64,000 nt of DNA from Bidens hawaiensis (Eukaryota > Streptophyta > Magnoliopsida > Asterales > Asteraceae). Position numbers and translations under genes: made by a program. Shown here in pieces: positions 13,086 to 23,148 of this stretch; position 1 is the first letter of the stretch; each line of letters opens with the position of its first letter. The notes under the pieces are model-generated. The model ran no database searches and was not told the DNA's origin. It was given only the letters and a program-made list of their open reading frames with translations. The stretch lies in NCBI GenBank assembly GCA_021521415.1, contig JAIQDT010000027.1, forward strand, positions 767,001-831,000, written 5' to 3'.

Positions 13086-13806
13086 GGGGCATTTACATAT
13101 TTCCCCTTACTAAGTACCTTAATTACATATTTTCCCAACTTAAAAAAAATAATTACATATATCCCCTTTCTTAAATATATATATTACATATTTACCCAAT
13201 TCATTAAAATTAACTAATTAGTTGACTATTATACCCTCAATTTATAAAATGATGAAACCAATCTGCTCAAAATCTTAAAGTCCACACTTGGCCATTGTTC
13301 CTCAGAACCCATCAGCTCAAAGTTGGCCTCCCTTATCCGACCTCCGGCATCGGTATCGTCTCCGGCAACAACTTCCATTCATTATCACCCTGAAATTTGT
13401 ATTGAGGCATGAAATTAATTGCAAAATTTGAAGCAGCCACCACCCACCGTTCACCATCCCCGTCGTTCTCCGGTTACTTCCGCTGAAACCCACCAACCTC
13501 TACCAGCAAGCCACCGCAAACCATCTCTACCGACCACCACCATCTCCTCCTGTTCTCCCATCCGCTCTCAACCACCGCCGTTTGATTCTTCCATCATCCT
13601 AATAATAGTTCGCAGGTTAGGTCTCGTCTCCGACGGCTTTTGGCTGCTCGCATGTGTAGTCAGGGAGGAAACGCTTGGTTGATGAAAACAAAATAAAGGT
13701 TTTTTGAATGGATAAGAATTACAAAAGGGTAATTGGGTAATTTTTGGTGATAAGGGGAAATATGTAATAAAACTTTAAGGGTTGGATAAATGTGTAATAA
13801 GACCTC
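13086..13806. mobile_element. Inverted-repeat (MULE-like or MITE-like) element
   Basis: The left end (AGGGGCATTTACATATTTCC) and the complement of the right end (AGAGGTCTTATTACACATTT) are imperfect inverted repeats. Both continue inward with repeated 'ttacatatttcccc' blocks. The middle (13260-13690) is C-rich, unlike the AT-rich surroundings, and could be captured host DNA; it contains no ORF I can recognise. I found no clear target-site duplication, so the class is uncertain. Confidence 0.45.
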
Positions 13807-14539
13807 TTAAATATGTAAAAATCTTTAAGTTGTTGCAAAGGGTCTTGAAATATATTGAAAATGTTGTAACTCATGGGTCAAACTATTTTCACCCATGATC
13901 CATGGATAGTATGGATTAAGGAGAAGAGATTAAAAAATTAGGAGAGAAGTTTATGCTAGGAAAACTAAACATTATTATTTTTGTTTATTAGTATAGTAAG
14001 ATTTTGATGAGTTACGGTACCAAGTGTCTTTTTTATCAAATCCAATCTTTTATAAAAGTTTAAGTTTAGTGTTTCCTTGTGCTAGAGAGCTACACTAATT
14101 TGATGTAACATATCCTATTCCTAATGGTGAATTGTTTGTTACATGTGATTTTTATTTCCAGGTTGATTACCAAGAACTTTGTAGCTAATTTCATTTCAAA
14201 GTTGTTATTGTGAACTTGTACATTTTTAATTTATTAGTATATCATATCAGCTTAAAAAAGGCTCATCTTATTTTAGCCGAAGGGAAGGTCCAAGCCTCAT
14301 CTTATTTTGAAAGCAGTAAGTTGTCAATCGAGCAATAAAAAATACATGTATGGATCAACATGTCACTCACTAACCGACTTAGGTTAACAAACTTACAGAG
14401 CAATTAAAAGAATAATTAACTAAGGTGCGCATAGATACTCAAAAGTTGTAGTTATGGTGAGAACCATACATACTGCAGACAAGCATGTTACACTACTCCT
14501 GAAGAAGTTACTAAACAACACAAATCATCGTAGCATCTT
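13807..14539. other. Intergenic, 3' flank of kinesin gene
   Basis: AT-rich sequence with no ORF or repeat I can support. It includes the probable 3' UTR of the kinesin gene next to 14540. Confidence 0.5.
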
Positions 14540-16860
14540 TCAGTCAAACAACCCTTTGGCTGTCCTTCCAAACATGTTAGCAACCTGTACAACAATTAAT
14601 ATTCATACATGCTCTCAACTCCTTTTTATTTATAATAATTAATAATGTTCAAAAGATGAATTAAACCTGCTTGGATGAAAGGCCTATCTTCTCCAAATCA
14701 TTAAGCTGCACAATTACACCAACTTATTGTTAATAAACTACTCACAAGTCACAAGTCATTTTAGCAAAACCCAAATTAACTTACTGATTTCAAGGGGCTC
14801 TCATCTCTAAGCTCAAGTATGTAGTCAGCCATCTTTTCTCCAATACCCTTTTAACAACAAAAAGTATTAGTAGTTATTTAAACAGAAATTGAACAAACTT
14901 ACTTGTTTGTATAGTTTATTATGGAAATTAATTACCTTCAGTTCCAGCAGCTCCACCCTGGTTTGAAAATTTGAAACATTAATACATCACTTTAGCACAT
15001 GGCGCGCGCGCACACACACACACACACACATATACGCTAAATTCAACTTACATGCCGGCTGTGTTTAAGAAGTTGATATATCCTTGTGCAAGAGTGCCCT
15101 GCGTAATGATTCCATCTTAAGTAGGTTCACAATGGAAACATGAATAGCGAAACTAAAACTAAGATCATAAAATATTGTACCTTTAGAGTACAACTCATTG
15201 TTTTCAATTTGTTAAGCGGGGTGTCATTATCATCTGCTGCAACCGATGGAGAAAGTGGATGAACGTTCACGTTGGCGTTGATGGGATATAAAACTTTCCT
15301 CACGCACATTGGCGTGCTCTCTATCTCAACTGTCCTTATCCGTTGTTCTGAGATGGTTAAGATTTGAAAATTTTAATATTCTATTAATTTCAATAAAAAA
15401 AAATATTGAAATTGTACCTGATAATGTCATCGATTTTTTGAGCTTGCTTACAGAACGAGGAGTTGATGGATCTGGTCTTTTTGTCTTACCTTTAGATTCA
15501 AGCCATGTGCGAAGCCTTGCTTCCATGTCAACTTGAGTTTGAGTATTTGGAGTATTATTATTATTATTATTATTATGCTTTGAAGCCGAGTGTACAAAGT
15601 TAGAGATACGCCTTGACCTTGCTGCCAAACTAACGGTACGAACAGATTGTTCATACTCTCCTGGATTCTGCCAAATCACAATTCTCAAAAGTCATATATA
15701 TCCACAAACCAAAGAAAATATAGACAAAAGGTCGTTCATACCAGACAAGCTACCATGACAGCGTGACTTGTTCCTCCTAGAGAATCCTGCAGAATCCTGG
15801 TCAACTTGCTGTCTCGGTAAGGAATTCGAGTGGTGTTGTTGTTCAGTGCATATATAACTTGTGATAGTGCAAATAGTGATTGATTAATCTTTGTACTCTC
15901 ATGAAGGCGAACACCGTCATTACCACTCTTCTTATTGTCTTCATTTCCTGATGGGAATGCATATAAATATCGCTAAACAACAATATATAGATGAGAAACA
16001 AGTTTAGATTAGAGAAAACCTGCTAAGTCAATGAGGTTTAGTTTCCCGATCACATGAGCATCTGAAACAGAAATGACAAGAACCCCATGACTTCGACTGG
16101 AGACGTCATTAAGACCCGTTCGTGCAACTTTCCGCCTCTGCAAAGCGCAAGAGAGAGTCTTTTGAAAATCAACCATTGAACGTATTGGGATTTTAGAAAG
16201 TCCAACGGGATGAGGGCGTCCATGTTTATCATCCAAGATGGCGATTTCCTTGGTTTTGACTTGCAATAGATCATAACATCTCTCCATGTAAATCTCATAG
16301 TAAGAGATTTCTATGGTTTTTATCTTCTCACACAGAAACAAAATAGTCGATGTTGCCATTGGCATGAGACCTGCCACCTCATCATTACCCTGCGCATGCC
16401 TAATAAATTAATCACTTGTTTGAAAATTGTGAATTCAATTGGCAACTTAGACATACCTGCATCAGAAAAGTTTTTCCGGTGCCAGTAGCACCATAAGCAA
16501 AGACAGTAGCGTTGGATCCATTTACAACTGCAGGGATCAAAGGCATGACCTCTTTTTCAAAGATCTCCCTCACGTTCTTATCGTCTTGCCCGTAAAACGA
16601 ATCTAGCTTGTAGTTTTCATTACGACTGAAAGCAAATAAAAATATATAATTTAATTTAAAAGGAGGAAGGAAACAGGACAGAACAGCACAGCATTGACAT
16701 ACCATGAGTATGGATCTTTGAGATGCACCGTAACATCCGAGGATGATGATGATATAGAACTAGAAGAGATACAAGGTATGGTGGAGTCAAACAACGGGCG
16801 AACCCTGGCTACTACCCTGACCATTGAGATGGAACCATCATGTGAATTACTAGTTGCCAT
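14540..16860 (-). CDS. KIN-10-type (KIF22/Kid-like) kinesin motor protein
   Basis: Eleven exons on the minus strand: 16703-16860, 16457-16625, 16020-16389, 15742-15947, 15418-15667, 15181-15347, 15052-15098, 14936-14957, 14785-14847, 14667-14705 and 14540-14584. All introns are GT-AG and the phases join without a stop, giving 511 residues. The motor domain has [10 protein letters not shown], the P-loop GATGTGKT, switch I NDVSSRSH and switch II LIDLAG, followed by [19 protein letters not shown] charged linker with poly-Asn follows. The C-terminus ([28 protein letters not shown]) is a helix-hairpin-helix DNA-binding fold, as in chromosome-binding KIF22; plant KIN-10C has this layout. It would move along microtubules and may bind chromosomes in division. 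It is the only intact host gene here, shorter than the roughly 600-700 residues I recall for relatives. Confidence 0.92.
15003..15030. repeat. (CG)n(CA)n microsatellite in a kinesin intron
   Basis: Alternating 'cgcgcgcg' followed by 'cacacaca' lies in the intron between the exons at 15052-15098 and 14936-14957. This purine-pyrimidine alternation can adopt Z-DNA. Confidence 0.85.
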
Positions 16861-18776
16861 TGGAATTCCCAGACGGATCTTACTGATTGGAGGAGTACTA
16901 ACGGTTAATTAAGGTTTCAAACGTTTGAAATCAAATAAATAGCCTTATCAATATCCAGAGGAAGGGGGAAAGAGTAACGTTAAAAAGCGTTTTTAATTTC
17001 TTTTTGAAACTTTACTTTTTCTTTTTTTATTTTTATATAATGAAACTACTTCCTTTTAAAAAGGCAACTCAACTCGTCGTCTTAAATTTACTTCTTTTGA
17101 ATTCGGGGGTGTTTGGGATTGTTTTTTAAAAATGTTTTTTGCTTTTTGAATAGATAAAATATCCAAAATGTCCCTCCAAAAGCACCTAAAAGCATCAAAT
17201 TGGTGCTTTTATTGGTGCTTTTGAATGGGCATTTCTGACATTTTGTACCTCTAAAAAGCAAAAAACATTTTTAAGAAACAATCTCAAACATGCACGAAGA
17301 CTTTCAAACCGGACGGTCTGGTCAACCACTTCTGACAATTAAACCATCCAGGATGGTTTATGTGTGCTGATACATCGGAATCAGTAACACCAAATCTATC
17401 ATTGGTATTTCAGAAAGGACATGCCCAAACTCATGCATCATCAGCCCCAAGTCATACAAACACTTCATCAGAGACCTAAATCGGCCACTCGTTTACCTCA
17501 TAAGCTCCAAGAATAATTTCCAAAACATGCCAAAGAGATAAAACACAAATTATTTACTTTCCTTATTTATTTTAAGTCTTTTCAAAAGATTTGTTTCTAG
17601 TTCTTCAAGTTTGTTATTTCTATAACTCTATAAATACCTTTCACTTTTTAATAGTAATCATTAGAAAATTGTCCCACGTTCTCTTCTTCTTTTCTGGTGT
17701 TCTTGAAGATTGACCATCTCGATAGGTCTTATCATATGCACTAGTACTTAAACCAACGAGACGTATATCATGATTGAACTAGAATACAGATCTGTTCCTT
17801 TTTTTAGTTTTTCTTCCTTTTTTGCGTGAAGGTGGGGATTTAGACACAACAAGTTGTGAAGGAGCGCATTGGAGTTGGAAGCAGTGGCATGTAATTGAAA
17901 GTAATGAGGGTTCTGAAAGTTAGACTGATTTGTGAGAGGTTGCATACGTTGGCAGAGGTACAGCCAAGAGATTGGGTTTTTTCAGTTTTATATATAACCT
18001 ATAGTGTTTAACAAACGAACTAACACTTTTTCGGTGAACGAACCCTTTATCATTTTTGAAAAAAAATATTCGAATTCGTATTATCTCAAGATGGAAAGAA
18101 AAGTAGATGATAAGGTTTTGTTTGTAACAACTTTACAACTTCTAACAATTAAGTTTTTTTTTAAAAAAAAAAAAAGAAAGGTTGGTGAAAAGTAAAAGGA
18201 AAAAAATGATCGTGACGATATAACTAGAAAAAAAATGGATATTTATTTTTAATACTCCTAACTTTCACTCATTGGACGATAAGACTCTCAACTAAAGATT
18301 TGTCTTCCACCACTCTCAACTTGTAACTTATTATCTTATATCACTCCCGAAATTAACGAACCCTAACTTCGTTAGTTTTTTTTCTTTTTTGCCGACGTGG
18401 CATGTTTTTGCTGATGTGGCATGCTATGTGGAAAATACCTTATTAAAAAAAACCTAACAACAAATGCTACACACACACATACACACCACACCGTCTACAC
18501 CATAACACCACCACCACAGACCTCCATCACTTTCGGCCTCTATCGCCACCTTCACTACCACCGCTAGCCTCATTACCTTCACCACCACCAGCCTTCACCA
18601 CCTCCATCACTGCCGGTCAAAATCCCACACTTAAATGAGGTAGTTTTATGTCATAATCCCAAACTCAAATGTGGTTGTCGCCGCCTCCGCCTTTTTTCGG
18701 CGAATTCTACCGTTAAAATTAAACCTCATACTCCAGTGCTCTCTACCAAGCTGTCACTAACGAACGAAAGCGGCAA
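16861..18776. other. Intergenic, upstream of kinesin gene
   Basis: This should hold the kinesin promoter (minus strand), but I see no convincing core element. It contains one MITE (17107-17294). Positions 18230-18760 are an anonymous stretch with 'gacgtggcatg' and 'gatgtggcatg' words and C-rich ACC repeats, probably another repeat relic. No gene is supported. Confidence 0.5.
17107..17294. mobile_element. Short MITE with long inverted repeats
   Basis: The left arm (gtgtttgggattgttttttaa...) and the complement of the right arm (catgtttgagattgtttctta...) match over about 45 bp, with a short centre. The GTGTTTGG-type ends suggest a non-autonomous hAT-like MITE. No clean target duplication was seen. 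Confidence 0.65.
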
Positions 18777-19388
18777 TCAATAAGCAAATAGCCTCCCCAC
18801 ACTTGAATTAAACCATGTATCATCAATATTCCACAAGTAATCCTTGAGCCACCTGAAAGCAAAAACAGAAAACAGCCCGCCAGCAAAAGAAAGCAAGAAA
18901 CCCCAAAAATAAAACAAAAGCATATTACCGAGTTGCCTCCCGATAAGCGCTAAGTTTACAGAAGAGTCTTCAGTCGGATTCGCTCCTGAAATCTCAATCA
19001 GGAGGTTTTCTTTTATCCAACCCCGGTCTAACCCGTTTAGTTTCACCCGTCCAACATATTTAATCTGATAACACATAGTGAAACTAAAAAGTAATTTAAA
19101 ACATTCAAACAGGTCGGACCACCAATACTTAAACTTACCTGTACCAAACCTAATACGTGGCATATAATGAGGAAAATGATTATTTTTGCATTTCAGTGTT
19201 GTCCTATAATTCTTAATGTACCATTTTTGAACCCTTAAAAAGTGTCGATCCAAGAATTTTCGCGCCCTCTTCTGTGAGTTTGTCGATTTAGGTGGCGATC
19301 CATTATCTAGTTTCTCCAAAGACCTGCTAACCTTCAAATGATATGGTGAATAAACTACCACCATATTCTGATCCACCTTCGTTGCCAC
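18777..19388 (-). CDS. Unrecognised ORF in TGGCGCC-primed LTR element
   Basis: 203 residues starting MATKVDQNMV. I do not recognise the family. A basic N-terminal half (QKRARKFLDRHFLRVQKWYI) is followed by a Trp/Phe-rich part and a clear hydrophobic segment at about residues 165-190 (LLFYFWGFLLSFAGGLF), which could cross a membrane. It is the second ORF after the primer site on the same strand, about 200 bp after the first. Athila-group elements can carry membrane-protein-like ORFs, but those normally follow pol, and no pol is visible here. It may be a captured or element-specific protein of a non-autonomous family. Whether it is expressed is unknown. Confidence 0.4.
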   Translation of the reverse strand: MATKVDQNMVVVYSPYHLKVSRSLEKLDNGSPPKSTNSQKRARKFLDRHFLRVQKWYIKNYRTTLKCKNNHFPHYMPRIRFGTGKFKYWWSDLFECFKLLFSFTMCYQIKYVGRVKLNGLDRGWIKENLLIEISGANPTEDSSVNLALIGRQLGNMLLFYFWGFLLSFAGGLFSVFAFRWLKDYLWNIDDTWFNSSVGRLFAY

Positions 19389-19582
19389 TTCCTCTTATAT
19401 TTCTTCTTCTGGTGACGTTTAATCTCCATTGTTAGCTTCCCCATGATTAGTGTTTCTAAATAGATAAGATCGTCAACAAGGTCAAATTTTGCATGTTCGT
19501 CAAAAATTGGTAAACCCACTATTTCATCACCAAACTCATCCTCTCAAGATGGTGCATGCTTCTCCTCTTCGTCATCTTTCAT

Positions 19583-19894
19583 CTAGTCAAATGTCTCCAC
19601 AACGACATCTTCACTCAGATCCATGTAATCAGGTAGCTCCAACTCCTTCTCTTCTATTACGCCCTCATAATCATCACTCCATAAGAAATCATCCGTTTCA
19701 TAGGCGGCTTCCTGCTCCTTGTGAGAAAAACTCTCAATTTGATATTTAACACTTATCTCGTCTAACCTGGCTTCGAATTCCTCTATTTTATAGATTGTTT
19801 CTCTTTCGATCAACTTATCAAGTCTGGCTTCCATTGCCTTAAACTTATGGAGTCTTTCACGTTCCTCTTGTTCGGCTCTTTCCAACATCTTCAA
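19583..19894 (-). CDS. Unrecognised coiled-coil ORF in TGGCGCC-primed LTR element
   Basis: 103 residues, about 200 bp downstream of the primer site, where gag would normally start. The N-terminal 60 residues are highly charged with heptad-like spacing (MLERAEQEERERLHKF, LDKLIERETIYK), suggesting a coiled coil. The C-terminus is acidic (EEKELELPDYMDLSED). No CCHC motif or gag domain is recognisable. It could be a short gag-like remnant or an element-specific protein. It ends at a TAG about 200 bp before the second ORF. Confidence 0.4.
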   Translation of the reverse strand: MKMLERAEQEERERLHKFKAMEARLDKLIERETIYKIEEFEARLDEISVKYQIESFSHKEQEAAYETDDFLWSDDYEGVIEEKELELPDYMDLSEDVVVETFD

Positions 19895-20097
19895 TATAAG
19901 ATACTCCTAAACTGAATCGATCTATTAAACGTATCAACTAGACTCGATAAAATAAAACACAATATAAATATCCTAAAGACGACTAGACATGCTAAATCTA
20001 AGACACAGACTCACAAGACACACCACAACTCAATACACAAAAAGACCAATTAACCAATTAAGTTCAATCAAAGCTAGTTTCGCTATCGCCTAAATAT

Positions 20098-20113
20098 CCC
20101 GGTTATGGCGCCA
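20098..20113 (-). other. TGGCGCC-type primer-binding site
   Basis: The minus strand reads TGGCGCCATAACCGGG, close to the TGGCGCCGTTGCCGGGG primer site common in Athila/Tat-group plant gypsy elements. It lies about 6 bases from the LTR edge at 20120. Confidence 0.7.
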
Positions 20114-20119
20114 AAAACT

Positions 20120-23100
20120 TGATGTGCAAAACGGTCTATTAAAAACCTAACCTAACCTAGACATTCTAGGTTTAAATTTATAAATATAGACTCTCCTAAT
20201 GCTAGACCACTAGACAGGCAAGTGTACCTATCGACTGTTGTAAAGCCTAATGAAGTCCGGATATCGAACCCAAAGGACACTAGCGACACCTAAACTAGAC
20301 TTTAACTAATAACTTAAGTAAATTGTGTAAGGTCGCGTTACCGGTGCCCTACTTTGGATGTTGGATTTACTCATAAACACAGTTCTAAATATCAGAGTTA
20401 TTTTATACTTTCGCGGAATAATATAGAAGTTAGCCATTCATTACAAACATCCACAACTTGTCTTTTAAAAACATAGTATTCAAAACATCACGACAAATCT
20501 TCAGATGCCAACCTCTTCGGATCCTGCCATGTGTCTCCCTCAAGCCAGCTGTATTAGTCGATTAACCTGCGCACATACTAAAAGTCAATTATGCTGAGTG
20601 AGTTCTAGTTATCAGACGACATACGATACATTCATATACTTACATATGCACCCGAAGGTACAAACATTCATATTTACTTACATAAATACGTACTTTCATT
20701 CTTTCTTTCATACTTACATACATACTTTCATTCATACATATACGTTTTAAAGAGCATTCCGCCCTACAACCTTCACCGATATTATTAGGGTCGGTCCCTT
20801 ACATTCTCCGTATTATTAGGGTCGGTCCCATACATTCGCCGATATTATTAGGGTCGGTTCCCTACATTCGACGATAGTATTAGGGTCGGTTCCTTTTTCT
20901 AACTATACCTTCCATACCTTTTTATACATTCATAATTATGACTTCCAAACGTACATACATCATTTATATATCATATATATATATATATATATATATCATA
21001 TCTTTAAACTATCCCTTGACGGTACATGCAATATCCGAAGATCGTTCATGCATCGTCAAGCATTCATTCATACATAAATCATATAAGACATACACTTACC
21101 ACTTAAGGTAAGTGTATTAACTAATCACATCGAGTATGCACATAGCCCCGAAAACATAAAAAGGAATGGGGCTAGAAACTCACCTGAACGCGGTTACGTT
21201 CACCGTTTATGGTTATTCCTTTCTTTAGCTGTGCGCGACTAACTGTATAACAATTACACGTATCAATTAACAATCACTACCCATATCGCGTTTCTAATTT
21301 AGTTATAACACTCAACGAACGGGGTCCGGGGGCAGCGCCCCTGGCAGCGGGGTCTAGGGCGGCAGCCCCTAGCAGGGCAAGGGGCACAGCCCCTGGCTGG
21401 GGTCGACACATTCGAGTGCTTCTTAACACATTTTTCATTAGAATTCTAATTTATTATTTTATTCGCTAACTCATAAAATTCTAGGGCTTCTTTGTAATTA
21501 ATCCATTTTATCTAAGTCCAGGGACCTTCTGTCATTCTCTCAAATTTTAATTCGTTATCCAGTTCCTTAACGAATGGGGCTCATAACAAATGAACCCATT
21601 CGTTACTTCATAACGAATCTGCCTTCGAGACGAATTTGCTATTATAACGAATTGGACCTTATAACGAACCAGTCCTCATAACGAATTGGACCTTATAACG
21701 AACTGGTCATCATAACGAAATGGACCTTAACGAATGGGGCTAGTTCGTCATTCTTTCTTTAACGAATTACTCACGAATTAAGGCTAGTTCATTAAACTCC
21801 TGCTAACGAATTAAGATTCGTTCGTTAAGTTCCCGTTAACGAATTATGTTTAGGTCAGAGAATGTCAGGACATTCTTACCCTAACCTCGTACCCACTTTC
21901 CGGCGCCGTCGTCGCCGAAAAACCGGGATCTTGCCAGAAAAGCGAGATCTCGCTTGTTTTTCACCGTTTTTCATCCCGTTCAATCCAGATCTAAGCTAGG
22001 GTGACCCCTAGGCTCATCTTTTGCTCGGTTCATACCCGATTCCACCCGGATCCCATGACTTTAACGGTTTAAAGGTGTCTGCTCATCGTTTCGCGACTAG
22101 ATCTAGCAGGTTTGGATCTATACAATATCATACTATCATTACCTCGGGTTGATGCTCGGGTTTATTTGTGGTTTCGGCTAGAGAGAGAGTAGGATGAGAG
22201 AGAGCTAAGTGTATGTTTTTTATGGTGTAAGGAATGAGTGAAATGAATGGATTAATGCATAGTTATTGTTTATATATTATGGGTCATGGGCCCAAGCCCA
22301 TGGTCTTTTCTCTCTTTCTTTGAAATCCAAGTCAGTTTACCCATTTTATTTAACCCAACACAAGCCCAAATCATACTACTTAATATTATTATTTATTAAC
22401 CGAAACGAGTAAACGGGATGTTAAAAATTGATTTAATTTCTTTTTGTGTTTTTTAATTATTAACTAACTATAAACTAAATAATACTTAAACTAAAACTGA
22501 CACGAAAACTAGACACGGACAAATCGAACTGGAACTCAAATAGGGGAAATAACTACCTAGGCAAAGAATCCTACTAGTTAACTCGTAAACTCTCGGAATT
22601 GGTTATGACTGGTAACCGGATTTTAAAAATATAAAACTTATGGAATAACTAAAGTATGCCAGATCACCTTCCGGTCTCACCAACAATACCTAAGAACCCT
22701 AAATATCATGTAAGCTTAACGGTTTAATGGTTCATATCACCTCCCAGTGTCACCTTACCTAAATATGCTAAGGTACCCAAAGACTAAATAACCTCCCGGT
22801 CTCTCTAATCACAAAACACCCTAAAGTGTAAAGGGGTATTCTTATTGAATTTGGTTATAACTCGGATCTATAAGAATCTAAAGGAATCTAGGGTAACTCA
22901 CTCCTATGTAATCACTACCCAAACCCGCAAAAGACCAAAACATACGACACTTAATTACCTCCCGGTCTCTCAAGTGCTAGAATATAAGGTATCTCTAAAC
23001 TCTCAATTACCGTTCTTATGGAATACATTAACAACATACCAAAACTAGTTGTAAACACGTAGTAAACAACCTAATACGCATCCATACATGAAAGAAATTC

Positions 23101-23125
23101 ACAAAGACACATGTGGAACAATAAA
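20120..23125 (-). repeat. LTR of the TGGCGCC-primed element, split by a solo LTR and cut by the Helitron
   Basis: It starts TGATGTGC at the primer-site side. The LTR proper is 20120-20325 plus 22431-23125. The interruption is the solo LTR at 20326-22425 with AATTG on both sides. The outer end is not visible: no terminal CA matching TGATG is found before the Helitron starts at 23126, so the Helitron may have inserted inside this LTR. The 22550-23020 part has recurring 'cacctcccggtctc' phrases. Confidence 0.55.
20326..22425 (-). repeat. Solo LTR, family A (TGTAACATCCC...GGGGCCTTACA)
   Basis: It is flanked by the perfect duplication AATTG (20321-20325 and 22426-22430). It begins TGTAAGG and ends GGGATGTTAAA on the plus strand, the reverse of the LTRs at 32899 and 39370. 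No internal region remains, so it formed by LTR-LTR recombination. It holds a 30-bp minisatellite (about 20770-20890), a GC-rich block (21318-21405), a TAACGAAT array (21550-21850) and a TATA-like box (22269-22276). Length 2100 bp. Confidence 0.9.
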
Positions 23126-23148
23126 TCTATACATACTATTAAAGCAAG
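23126..23148 (+). repeat. Helitron 5' terminus
   Basis: TCTATACATACTATTAAAGC followed by AAG. The 5' TC, the TATAC word and the ATTAAAGCA core agree with plant Helitron left ends; the base before it is A, as expected for A|T insertion. Confidence 0.7.

Larger units (their letters stand above)
18777..23125 (-). mobile_element. Partial LTR retrotransposon with TGGCGCC primer site, probably non-autonomous
   Basis: On the minus strand an LTR (20120 to at least 23125) is followed by a TGGCGCC primer site and two ORFs without recognisable gag or pol motifs. The primer site is of the type used by Athila/Tat-group gypsy elements. The LTR is interrupted by a foreign solo LTR (20326-22425), and the Helitron begins at 23126. 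The partner LTR is not found to the left. Confidence 0.6.

Noticed and set aside
13419..13682. 87-residue Pro/Ser-rich ORF inside the inverted-repeat element
   Set aside because: Low complexity, no conserved motif, no splice or promoter support.
18004..18195. 63-residue Lys-rich ORF
   Set aside because: AT-rich chance ORF ending in a poly-A tract; no support.
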